Shown one piece after another: positions 10,101 to 17,800 of a stretch of 64,000 bases of DNA. The notes beneath the pieces are model-generated. The model was not told the origin of the DNA. It saw only the letters and a program-made list of their open reading frames with translations, and searched no databases. The DNA lies in NCBI GenBank assembly GCA_013298895.1, contig JAAFJM010000001.1, positions 124,001 to 188,000 on the forward strand, read 5' to 3'. A program made the position numbers and the translations under genes. The stretch comes from Bacteroidota bacterium. GTDB lineage: Bacteria; Bacteroidota; Bacteroidia; UKL13-3. Each line of letters begins with the position of its first letter. The first letter of the stretch is position 1.

Positions 10101-12952
10101 GTCCAATGTTACGTTTCAGATTTTCTCAAAGTAATTTTATTGCCGCAAAAAGGGATTCAATTATTGTTAGACCAATAATTAATGGTTTTCCTGGTCCAGA
10201 ACTTAAAGTTGTCGTGAGACCAAATGCTCAATCGCCTTATCCAGATTGGTTTACTTATGAAGCTTGTTTAAGCGAATACAGAACCCCGGGTAATATTTAT
10301 AGTTTTCAATTTGATGCTTTTAGTACTGGAGGTGGTCAAAATATCATGATTGATAGTATTCAGATTTTTGATGATGCACAAAATCAAACAGTTGTTCCAT
10401 TGGCATCAACTATTTGTAATGCAAGTCAACCGTATAAAATTACCATACCTAATTCAGATAATCGTTATGTTTATAGGGCAATAGAAGTAGACAAATCTGG
10501 AAATGGCCTAAGTGTATTAGATACAGCTTATGGTAATTCAAGTGATTTGACTTTAAATTTTGCTAATCGGCAAATGGATACAATTAGATATATTGTTTCA
10601 GCTATTAATTATGGATCCGAAACTTATCAGCCAATTGGTTCTGGTATTAGTCCTAATTATTGTAGTAATAACTTACCTGGAGGTACTTTAGTTGCGTTCG
10701 TAAATAGATTTAATAGACCAACAACCGCTATTGGATCATATATTATCCCTGATTTGTCTGCTGGTGCATTTAATGGATCAGTTAATGATGGTGATCAATT
10801 TAAACCTGATGCAGTGAAAAATGGTAACTCTGTTAGATATGAAATTTTATCTCCTACTGCTTCTTATTCAAATAGCAGTTATGGTACTGCATGGACACTA
10901 TTGAATACTTCAATAAGATCTGTTGAAAGCGGAAATCCAGCCACAAATGTGGTATTTACTGCGCCTACAGGTTCTACAAATGCTAAAGTATCTTTTGTGC
11001 CTACTTTCGCTGAAGGTGATACTACATTTGTATTAGCTACAACGTTAAGATTTATTGGAACTGATTGCGATACAACTGTATACAGATACATTAAGGTAGC
11101 TAATCCAATTGCATATGGTTTTGTATCAGGCCCTAGAGTTGATACAACTTGTACATCTACGCCAATAAATTTTGCAGTAGTTCAAGGTGACCAATCTGGA
11201 GGAGTAACCTGGTCATGGAATTTTGGAGATGGTTCAACTGGAAATAATAGTTTCAAGAATCCTACATATACCTTCGCAAATGCTGGTACTTATAGAGTAA
11301 GACTAACAGCTACCTCTCCTCTTGGTATTCAAGATACTGTTTCAAAACTTATTACTGTATTGCAAGGACCTAGTGCTGCATTTACTTCTAGTTCGGCTGT
11401 AATTGTATGTCAGAATGATTCTACATTATTTAATGCAAATGATTTAGGTACTGGTTTCACTTATTTATGGAATTTCCCTGGCAATGTTGTAAGAAATAGC
11501 AGTAAAACATCTTTCTTATTCCAAAAAGCCGACACAAATTATGCTGTCAGTTTAAAAGTTACTAATCCTGTTAATGGTTGTTTTGCATTAAATAACAGAA
11601 TATTCCCATCTTATGCAAAACCAAAAGCTAAATTCACAGTAACTAGTCATTGTCAAGGTCAATTCATGCCTTATGTAGATAGTTCTTCAATTTCTAATAG
11701 TGACAGGTTAGGTTATTTCTGGTCATTTAGCACAGGTGAGCAGCGTCAATCAAATAATTTCCAAATTAAATTCTCTAATAGTGGTACTTTTAAAGTTACT
11801 TTAAGATTAACTTCAGCTGCTGGTTGTGAGGATACAATTTCAAAATTAGTTACAGTTTACGAAACCCCTAAACCAAATTTCTTATTCACTTCAGCTTGTA
11901 CAAATGATTCAGCTACTTTCAATAATCAAACAGTTTATGGTGCTGGTATTCAAAATGCTGGTTTTATATGGAATTTTGGTGATAATAGCGGAGTAGATAC
12001 ACGTCAAGATCCTAAACATCGTTATTTGAATAACAATAGTGGGGAAGATTTTATTGTTAAGTTAATAGCAAGTAATTTGCTTTATGGTTGCAAAGATTCT
12101 GTTACTAAGAATGTTTCAATTAAATCTGCTCCAGTTGCTGTGGCAGAATTAGGTGGAACAACTAAAACAGGACTTACCACCGATAAATTATGTCAAGGTA
12201 ATAAAGTTACATTTACTAGTAAGTCGTTTTCTAATGCAGGCTCTACTGTTACATGTACTTGGATTTTTGGTAATGGTCAAAATAGTGATTGTAATTCATT
12301 CAATACTTATGATAATCCAGGTGTTTACAATTGGACTTTAACAGCTTCAGCTGATGGTTGTCAAGATACTAAAACAGGAGCTATTACTGTTTTAGCAAAA
12401 CCAGTTATTACTTATAGTAAACAATCTTTTGGAGTAATTCCTGGCAGGTTTACAATTGATAATCGTAAAGTATTTACTCCTTCTGATTTAGCTTCTGATT
12501 TGAATTCTTATTCATGGAATTTTGGTGATATTGATAGTACAACTACTAATCAAAGAATTGCTGATTTTACTTACAATAAAAAAGGTACATATAAAGTTAG
12601 AATGCAAGTAACCACTTCAGAAGGTTGTATTGTTTCATATACAGATACTGTTAATGTATTTGCAGGAGTAAGTGTTGGTGAAGAATTATCCGCTAAGTAC
12701 AATTTGGTGGCTTATCCGAATCCATTAACCAATAATGCATTTATAAGTTTAAGTTTACTAAAAACTGATGATGTAACAATAACTATTACAGATGTATTAG
12801 GAAGAGAAATTTCATCAACTAGTTATCTTAACACTAATGCTGGTAAGCATAACTTTGAATTGACTTCAAACAATTTCAATACAGCAGGTACTTATTTTGT
12901 TAAGGTTAAAATAGGTGATACTGTTATAGTAAAATCATTAGTGAAACAATAA
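4178..12952 (+). CDS. Giant secreted protein: three homologous beta-helix-like modules, PKD repeats, T9SS sorting tail
   Basis: 2924 residues in one uninterrupted frame. A signal peptide (about 1-29, ending N-A-F-A-Q) is followed by three homologous modules of roughly 590 residues starting near residues 35, 627 and 1217. Each opens with T/V-Y-x-[VI]-N-G, then carries a G-x-x-x-[FI]-x-[FIL]-D-G motif, an N-T-[FY]-A-[GA]-I-Y repeat and an N-G-[IV]-Y-x-R-G motif, and closes with a D-x-x-G-N-[ST]-R ... I-G-[AC] motif. The many short N-rich strand repeats resemble right-handed parallel beta-helix proteins. Next come a jellyroll-like segment (about 1900-2080), around six PKD-type domains (W-N-F-G-D-G at about 2345) and a T9SS type A sorting domain from about 2830 (A-Y-P-N-P start, F-V-K-V-K end). 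It should be exported by Sec, then secreted and cell-surface attached by the T9SS. Adhesion or polysaccharide binding is inferred; no catalytic motif was recognised. Confidence 0.85.
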   Translation: MKSKFTNFYVKLSFYLTVFIGLSASNAFAQGFAGGKTYVVNGQVDQVAPIDTFVNLSGAGTSGAITYLNTFGIDVAQPQGTVTILLDQGYSGSEPSSIQVGASTGAGYPNMSATRPVVLKPKAGLSFTISTTAVVAPNGSLFRIFGSTNFTIDGNSGNNQRSLTFSMGSSTTSTARVIDIIPASGAASNRIRNVAIRNCNLVGNSTSNSINTYAGIYFGGSTGTPQNAAIGTNYNISYVNNLILAVQNGIYHRGFPTNSTVFPSQDTGINVTNNIIGNYTNPINPTNFAGIGGTSSNLSGIYLQTVSNSTISGNVIRNTLPISVANVNGGFAAIRLATDGNQLALDSNIKVVKNTIYNVFSNVASQGVSGIRISLGAHTTSRRLLVANNSIADIASINGASSITSIGSYTSGILVDNATNYVGLEVYYNSVNLYDTLAAANSVSACFVVGTSTNGGIRMMNNSYSNKFSNTGSNISGYQNYALVAAANNINPFSYSNFNNYYSNTFGSGYAFVAGIVRNGLIRNVSTLKNYRLYSNSDSNSFAVVSPFTNDSILTINNGVSSVLYNRGYVFASLSQFNKGVSDSIINRVGDDILGNTRTGLGKFTSIGCHQWNGDSLNIPSVLIAGSTYQINGVSNPPKISSPNSGSFANLSEAITHLNAYGITGNQNNVVLQISPNYQRETTWIPAIVDYPGSTPSLKVIIRPQVGHTDTIWSPNEINAANTSVLRFMGARNVILDGLSSSNTNTRNLTVMFNAKAVTPNARVIGIVPTDTSSQNITIKNINILGNTSTSAINTFAGIYYGHPFINSVPPSVNDTLRSVDNININIENNLIQGVRNGIYVRGSAANPQGSAPTFATTALGVVVNSIKNIKVISNVIGGNIAPGGSTPTTYIGGAADQAGIYMSGVEAAVIDSNIIRNCLPTTTLSNGFRGIDVVELSARYPNFDVIISRNFIYNLVTATGASAIGIRTQFSAANAIINGVSVGTRSYFIINNSVSNILSRGSGANISVNNPTGILLDASTAVSGTNVLSLINNTVNMSGNNYLNANSGITALYLGANIRGGISSLNNIFGVTANRNNAGNMYSVCLLSATSPFAKNAAFLLPESDFNSYFVSGSNPTLANNILMATPAATPTTRTNINSLREFTGRNIDLSSFNFPTRFENDTLPDLVTFTAGTRYTTGGSVSLVTNDIYGNSRGANMNIGAVKFALVNSGLQPNAVYQINGLDNFPLQTNPTVGSFRNLRSAVNYLNAFGTGLSFTGYSPVRLEFSAGYIGETDSFVTPITVFDYPTANQSVPVIVSVAAGRKDTIRFTNFNSAPAANSSLIRISSGRYFGFDGSNNGSSSRDLTIVMPSIMNTSTYKIIDIVGGQSSVFSQSLSTSDNFVKNCNLIGNSTNSAINTFAAIYMGGISATPSNSLGLGGNNNNAFINNFIGGCQYGVYLRGNGVRGQGDLNTTINENIIGGIVAPGGTQVTDYFGGINNASGIFCVGQTLASISRNKIQNNIAGFSNPRGIELATIVGNTVLDSANVIDGNIINNIGSTVGASSAYGIYINFGSDRGNVVNSTKIHNNMISKIYGQGGTPYMSGIFGIAIDAVATFNDPNISINFNSINLGSANTLASNSRSACLAVSPRFPYDFSTTSSLGYGFKIYNNLFSNKLGGITGSTGVKARAVSIGTTISPISNSDNNNYFCNATNAINGLIVANDSTASPVNYNTWDSLYIYTGGDLFSSNFTVPFINDTNLFIAPSTTTVLYAAGRPISGIVSDVSLNTRNNIAPTIGAHEYPGGNIIDSLVPRILPMNSVTCLNSIFNQISFIIEDRYYTGDVLTYRINGGTSINLSGFDGGVTAGGYRIRNFNFPVSAFASGGVIEYKITANDIDGNSGVYPYNKPWDTLSTGLSTFPYTMNFEDGLKGWNTNTLTRGGFWNVGAFGSNANPSHATENGIKCALFPSSTLPAGASARLISPCFNMAAMGSAARPMLRFRFSQSNFIAAKRDSIIVRPIINGFPGPELKVVVRPNAQSPYPDWFTYEACLSEYRTPGNIYSFQFDAFSTGGGQNIMIDSIQIFDDAQNQTVVPLASTICNASQPYKITIPNSDNRYVYRAIEVDKSGNGLSVLDTAYGNSSDLTLNFANRQMDTIRYIVSAINYGSETYQPIGSGISPNYCSNNLPGGTLVAFVNRFNRPTTAIGSYIIPDLSAGAFNGSVNDGDQFKPDAVKNGNSVRYEILSPTASYSNSSYGTAWTLLNTSIRSVESGNPATNVVFTAPTGSTNAKVSFVPTFAEGDTTFVLATTLRFIGTDCDTTVYRYIKVANPIAYGFVSGPRVDTTCTSTPINFAVVQGDQSGGVTWSWNFGDGSTGNNSFKNPTYTFANAGTYRVRLTATSPLGIQDTVSKLITVLQGPSAAFTSSSAVIVCQNDSTLFNANDLGTGFTYLWNFPGNVVRNSSKTSFLFQKADTNYAVSLKVTNPVNGCFALNNRIFPSYAKPKAKFTVTSHCQGQFMPYVDSSSISNSDRLGYFWSFSTGEQRQSNNFQIKFSNSGTFKVTLRLTSAAGCEDTISKLVTVYETPKPNFLFTSACTNDSATFNNQTVYGAGIQNAGFIWNFGDNSGVDTRQDPKHRYLNNNSGEDFIVKLIASNLLYGCKDSVTKNVSIKSAPVAVAELGGTTKTGLTTDKLCQGNKVTFTSKSFSNAGSTVTCTWIFGNGQNSDCNSFNTYDNPGVYNWTLTASADGCQDTKTGAITVLAKPVITYSKQSFGVIPGRFTIDNRKVFTPSDLASDLNSYSWNFGDIDSTTTNQRIADFTYNKKGTYKVRMQVTTSEGCIVSYTDTVNVFAGVSVGEELSAKYNLVAYPNPLTNNAFISLSLLKTDDVTITITDVLGREISSTSYLNTNAGKHNFELTSNNFNTAGTYFVKVKIGDTVIVKSLVKQ

Positions 12953-12971
12953 ATTATAATAATTAAATTTT

Positions 12972-13012
12972 CAAACCCTCAAGAACATTGTTCTTGGGGG
13001 TTTGTTATTTTT
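12972..13012 (+). terminator. Rho-independent terminator after the giant gene
   Basis: A 15-bp stem, CAAACCCTCAAGAAC (12972-12986) pairing with 12990-13004 with a single G-T wobble, has a 3-nt loop and is followed by TTATTTTT. It lies 20 nt after the stop codon. Its 3' flank also supplies the -7 box of truA. Confidence 0.85.
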
Positions 13013-13013
13013 G
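13006..13013 (+). promoter_or_regulatory. -7 promoter box (TATTTTTG) directly before truA
   Basis: A perfect TAnnTTTG match that overlaps the T-tract of the preceding terminator and ends 4 nt before the truA ATG at 13018. Initiation here would give a leaderless truA mRNA. Confidence 0.4.
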
Positions 13014-13017
13014 TGGC

Positions 13018-13752
13018 ATGAGCATAAATAAATTCGCAATAGAAATAGCCTATAAAGGAACAAATTTTCATGGTTGGCAAAAACAAATGAATGCCCACTC
13101 AGTTCAGGGTATGCTTGATGAAAAATTAAGTGTTATTCTTAGACAGTCAATAGAAACTTTGGGCTGCGGAAGGACTGATACTGGTGTTCATGCAAAACAG
13201 TTCATTGCACACTTTGAGGCTGAATTGAATATTTCATTAGAACAACTTATCTATAAATTAAATAGACTTTTACCTACTAGCATTGCTTGTTTTAATATTT
13301 GGCGAGTTGAAAATACTTTTAATGCACGTTTTGATGCTAAATGGCGCGAATATGAATATGTTATTACTACTAAACATAACCCTTTTATAGTTGATACCAG
13401 TTGGCTGTATCAACTTCCATTAAATATTGACCTAATGAATGATGCGTGCGAATTATTACTTAAACATAACAATTTTGAATGTTTTAGCAAAGTCCATACA
13501 CAAGTAAATAATTTTAATTGTGATTTATATATTGCTAATTGGCGAAAAGAAAATGAACTTATAATTTTTACTATAAGAGCTAATCGCTTTTTAAGAAATA
13601 TGGTAAGGGCTATTGTTGGAACATTAATAGCAATAGGTAGAGAAGAAATTAATGTAATTGATTTGATAGAAATCCTAGAGAGTAAAAATCGTTCTAAGGC
13701 TGGAGTTTCAGTCCCTGCACATGGATTATTTTTAACTAAGGTTCAATATTAA
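13018..13752 (+). CDS. truA: tRNA pseudouridine(38-40) synthase
   Basis: Isomerises uridines 38-40 in the anticodon arm of several tRNAs. The motif C-G-R-T-D-T-G-V-H-A at residues 50-59 contains the catalytic Asp54. The early A-Y-K-G-T-N-F-H-G-W-Q and late F-L-R-N-M-V-R-A-I-V-G-T signatures are both typical of TruA. I place the start at the ATG at 13018 (244 aa). An in-frame start 30 nt upstream lies inside the terminator hairpin and would add ten residues foreign to the family. The 3' end overlaps the last 4 nt of the convergent SPOR gene. Confidence 0.95.
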   Translation: MSINKFAIEIAYKGTNFHGWQKQMNAHSVQGMLDEKLSVILRQSIETLGCGRTDTGVHAKQFIAHFEAELNISLEQLIYKLNRLLPTSIACFNIWRVENTFNARFDAKWREYEYVITTKHNPFIVDTSWLYQLPLNIDLMNDACELLLKHNNFECFSKVHTQVNNFNCDLYIANWRKENELIIFTIRANRFLRNMVRAIVGTLIAIGREEINVIDLIEILESKNRSKAGVSVPAHGLFLTKVQY

Positions 13753-14153
13753 AGTTTTGGTAAATTTATTTTATCAGCAATAATTATACATTCATTAAAT
13801 TCACCCTTGATCTTATTATAAAATAACTTGGCATCTAATTTTGTTCTAAAATCACCAACTCTTATTTTAAAATAAGGTTGGTTATATGCTAAATACGCTG
13901 TTTGATCAGGATATAGTCTTAAAAATTTAGTTTTAATATTATTTGCATTATTTCTTTCATTTCCTGAAAAAAGTTGTATCCTGTATCCGTTAATGGTTTG
14001 ATTAATACTATTTTCTCTATTTTTTTTGTCTATGATACTATCTAGGTATATGGTTTCACCTTTTATTTTAACGGAACCTATTTTAGTTTGTGCTTTTATA
14101 TTTAGGCTCAAACACACACAAACACACACACAAATAATAAATTTAACTTTCAT
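13749..14153 (-). CDS. Exported SPOR-domain protein
   Basis: A 134-residue protein with a signal peptide (1-22, ending N-I-K-A-Q) and a C-terminal SPOR domain from about residue 55. The domain shows the family pattern Y-R-I-Q-L-F-S-G, central Y-F-K-I-R-V-G-D-F and late A-K-L-F-Y-N-K-I. SPOR domains bind glycan strands stripped of stem peptides, so a periplasmic peptidoglycan-binding role at division or remodelling sites is likely. The hydrophobic core of the signal peptide is V-C-V-C-V-C, encoded by two adjoining TG dinucleotide tracts (plus-strand CA repeats at 14112-14132). The gene ends 4 nt inside the truA 3' end and starts 6 nt from the deoC stop, so it is probably co-transcribed with deoC. 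Confidence 0.85.
   Translation of the reverse strand: MKVKFIICVCVCVCLSLNIKAQTKIGSVKIKGETIYLDSIIDKKNRENSINQTINGYRIQLFSGNERNNANNIKTKFLRLYPDQTAYLAYNQPYFKIRVGDFRTKLDAKLFYNKIKGEFNECIIIADKINLPKL
14112..14132. repeat. CA/TG dinucleotide tracts in the SPOR-protein signal peptide
   Basis: Two adjacent CA tracts (14112-14120 and 14122-14132) separated by one extra A. On the minus strand they encode alternating Val-Cys in the signal-peptide core, codons 8-14 of the SPOR gene. A one-repeat slip would shift the frame 20-odd nt after the start codon. Confidence 0.8.
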
Positions 14154-14159
14154 ATTTAA

Positions 14160-14804
14160 TTAGGATAATAAATCAATTCCATTTGATGTGCCAATAATAT
14201 CTGCGCCTGCAGCAATTAAATCTAATGCTTGTTTTTGAGTTTTAATACCACCTGCAGCTTTTATTTTTATTTTGGTTGGTAATTCCCCCCTCATGAGTTT
14301 TATTGTTTTGGGGTCAGCACCCTTACTAGCATAACCAGTTGATGTTTTTACAAAATCTACTTCACAATCAATACATATTTTACAAGCCCTTAAAATTTCT
14401 TCGTCATTTAAATAAGCGGTTTCGATAATGACTTTTACTTTTTTATTTTGTAAATGGCATACCGTCACCACAGATTGTATGTCGTTTTGTACCGTTTGAA
14501 TATCATCACTTTTAAATGCTGCAATATTCATTACCATATCTATTTCATCAGCTCCACTTATAAGGGCTTTTTTAGCTTCTTCAACCTTTGCTCCAACTGT
14601 TGAGTAGCCTAATGGAAAACCGGCAACAGTTACAAGTTTAATAGGTTTTTTGCCAATTGTTTTTTTTGCCAATTGCACGTAATAGGGCGATACGCAAACT
14701 CCATAAAATCCATGCTCAATAGCTTCATTGCACAATTGTATAATATCTTCTTTTGTACAATCAGGTTTAAGATTCGTATGTTCTATATATTTTGCTAATT
14801 CCAT
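14160..14804 (-). CDS. deoC: Deoxyribose-phosphate aldolase
   Basis: Cleaves 2-deoxyribose 5-phosphate to acetaldehyde and glyceraldehyde 3-phosphate in deoxynucleoside catabolism. The 214-residue TIM barrel has the three catalytic positions of DeoC: Asp89 (E-I-D-M-V), Schiff-base Lys153 (D-F-V-K-T-S-T-G) and Lys182 (K-I-K-A-A-G-G-I). The length is normal for the short bacterial form. It lies between secA and the SPOR gene on the same strand; a strong inverted repeat occupies the 65-nt gap after secA. Confidence 0.95.
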   Translation of the reverse strand: MELAKYIEHTNLKPDCTKEDIIQLCNEAIEHGFYGVCVSPYYVQLAKKTIGKKPIKLVTVAGFPLGYSTVGAKVEEAKKALISGADEIDMVMNIAAFKSDDIQTVQNDIQSVVTVCHLQNKKVKVIIETAYLNDEEILRACKICIDCEVDFVKTSTGYASKGADPKTIKLMRGELPTKIKIKAAGGIKTQKQALDLIAAGADIIGTSNGIDLLS

Positions 14805-14820
14805 TTATAGTATTTATAAT

Positions 14821-14854
14821 TTGTATTGAAAGTAATGCTATACTTTCAATACAA
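14821..14854. other. Perfect inverted repeat between secA and deoC
   Basis: Arms TTGTATTGAAAGTA (14821-14834) and TACTTTCAATACAA (14841-14854) are perfect complements around a 6-nt loop. The repeat lies 16 nt downstream of the secA stop and 16 nt upstream of the deoC start, both leftward. No T-tract follows on the minus strand, so it may be an attenuating or processing hairpin or an operator for deoC rather than a standard terminator. Confidence 0.7.
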
Positions 14855-14869
14855 TATATTATTTTAATG

Positions 14870-17800
14870 TTAAACCGCCTCTTTGCCGTGGCATTGCTTA
14901 AACTTCTTGCCACTACCACAAGGACATAAATCGTTTCTTCCAATTTTATTGTCTACAAATACTTGTTGTTGTTTTGGCTTATTACTTACACTTTGACCTG
15001 CTTCAATAGCTCTTTGTTGGGCCTCCGATAAATCATCTGTTCTGCTTGTTTGAAGTTTTGGAGCAGGTTCTTTTCTTGGCATTTGGCTAGTAGTAGAAAT
15101 ATTATTGTTGTTATTAACCATAATATGGCCTTTAAATAACATTCCTAAAACTTCTCTATTGATACGGCTAAGTAAGCCTTTGAATAAGTTAAACGATTCT
15201 AATTTGTAAATCAATAATGGATCTTTTTGTTCAAATACAGCATTTTGTGATGATTGTTTTAATTCATCCATTTCGCGTAAATGTTCTTTCCATTCATCAT
15301 CAATAATCCAAAGTGTGGCAAATTTTTCGAATATTTTGGCTACTTCTTTACCTTGGTTTGTTACTGCATTTTTAATATTAATAGGTAATTGAATATTGCG
15401 CAAACCATCAGTAATCGGAACTACAATCATTTCATGGTCTTGAACATTATTATTGGTATTTATGTCGTTAAATACCGGATATGCCTGAGCTGACATGTGA
15501 CTTACTTTGTTTTTGTAATGTTCGCTTAACTCGTGCATAAATGCTTCAACCACTACCTCTGTTTTACCAGTAAATTCATCTTCAGTTAACTGAGGCTCGT
15601 AAGCCAATAAGCGTAAAACTTCAATTTTAAATTCTTGGAAGTTTTTTAAATCTTGATAAGTTTCAACCAATTCGTAACACAAATCGTGCAACATATTGCT
15701 TAAATCTAATTCTAATTTATCGCCATAAAGGGCATTTCTACGTTTGGAGTAAATCACTTCGCGTTGCGAGTTCATTACATCATCGTATTCTAACAAACGT
15801 TTACGAACGCCAAAGTTGTTTTGCTCAACTTTACGTTGTGCGTTTTCAATATTTTTGGTAATCATAGAGTGCTCAATGTTCTCACCCTCTTTCATACCTA
15901 ATCTATCCATTACTTTAGCAATACGCTCGCTTCCAAACAAACGCATCAAATCGTCTTCTAAACTGATATAGAAACGTGATGAACCTGGATCGCCTTGACG
16001 ACCTGCACGTCCACGTAACTGTCTATCAACCCTGCGCGATTCATGACGTTCAGTACCTATAATTGCTAAACCTCCTGCATCTTTTACACCTTCTCCTAGT
16101 TTTATATCCGTTCCCCTTCCAGCCATGTTGGTTGCAATGGTAACTGCTCCTTTTTGACCAGCTTCAGCAATAACTTCAGCCTCACGTTGATTTTGTTTTG
16201 CGTTTAACACATTGTGTTTAATTTTACGCATGGTTAGCATACGGCTTAATAATTCCGATACCTCCACTGAAGTAGTACCAACCAATGTTGGACGGCCAGA
16301 TTCAGATAATTTTACTACATCATCAATTACTGCGTTGTATTTTTCGCGTTTGGTTTTGTAAATGATATCGTTTTCATCTTTACGCGCAATTGGGCGATTT
16401 GATGGAATAACTACCACATCCAATTTGTAAATTTCCCATAACTCACCTGCTTCAGTTTCAGCAGTTCCCGTCATACCACAAAGTTTATGGTACATTCTAA
16501 AGAAGTTTTGTAAAGTTACAGTTGCGTATGTTTGAGTTGCAGCTTCTACTTTTACATTTTCTTTAGCTTCTAAGGCTTGGTGCAATCCATCGCTGTATCT
16601 GCGTCCATCCAATACACGACCAGTTTGTTCATCTACAATTTTTACTTTTCCGTCCGAAATAATGTATTCTACATCTCTATCGAACATACAATATGCTTTC
16701 AGCAATTGATTAACAGTGTGAATTCGTTCAGATTTGATTGAAAAATCAAGTAATAATTGTTCTTTTTCTGCTAATCTTTGTTCTGTGGTTAATTCAGTTT
16801 TATTTTCTATTTGTGCAATAGCTGAGCCTACATCAGGAATAATAAAGAATTGTGAATCTTCGCCACTTGCAGTAATTAATTCAGCTCCTTTTTCTGTTAA
16901 ATCTATAGAGTTAACTTTTTCGTCAATGGTAAAGAATAAATCAGCATCAACCTTATGCATTTCCTTTTGTTGGTCTTGCAAATAAAAGCTTTCTGTTTTT
17001 GTTAATACTTGTTTGATACCTTGTTCACCTAAATATTTAATTAAGGCAGTATTTTTAGGCATTGCTCGGTGTGCTTGTAATAATTTAAAGCCACCATTTT
17101 TTTCATCGCCTGCGGCAATTAATTTCTTAGCATCTGCCAATACATTGTTAAATACTTGTTTTTGAGCATTTACCAAACGTTCAATACGTGGTTTTAAAGC
17201 AAAAAATTCTTGCTCATCGCCTTTAGGTACAGGTCCTGAAATAATCAATGGTGTTCTCGCATCATCAACTAAAACTGAATCCACCTCATCCACCATTGCA
17301 AAATGGTGTTTGCGTTGAACCAATTCCTCTTTATCACGCGCCATATTATCGCGCAGGTAATCAAAACCAAATTCGTTATTGGTTCCGTAAGTAATATCGG
17401 CTAAGTATGCTTGGCGTCTTGCTTCAGAGTTGGGCTCATGGTAATCAATACAATCTACCTTCAATCCATGAAATTCGAATAATGGTGCATTCCATTCACT
17501 ATCTCTTCGTGCTAAGTAATCGTTAACTGTAACTAAGTGAACACCTTCGCCCGCTAGTGCATTTAAATAAGCAGGTAAAGTTGAAACCAAGGTTTTACCT
17601 TCACCAGTTCCCATTTCCGAAATTTTTCCGCTGTGCAAAACGATACCACCAATTAGCTGCACATCGTAATGAACCATGTTCCATACCACCGTATTTCCCG
17701 CGGCATCCCAAGTATTTGCATAAATAGCCTTGTCTCCATCAATGGTTACAGGTTTTTTAGGCTTTGTTTTTGCTGCCAAATCACGGTCAAATTGACTAGC

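Noticed and set aside
12988-13017. Earlier in-frame start for truA adding ten residues
   Set aside because: It lies inside the preceding terminator hairpin, and the ten added residues are not seen in TruA proteins.
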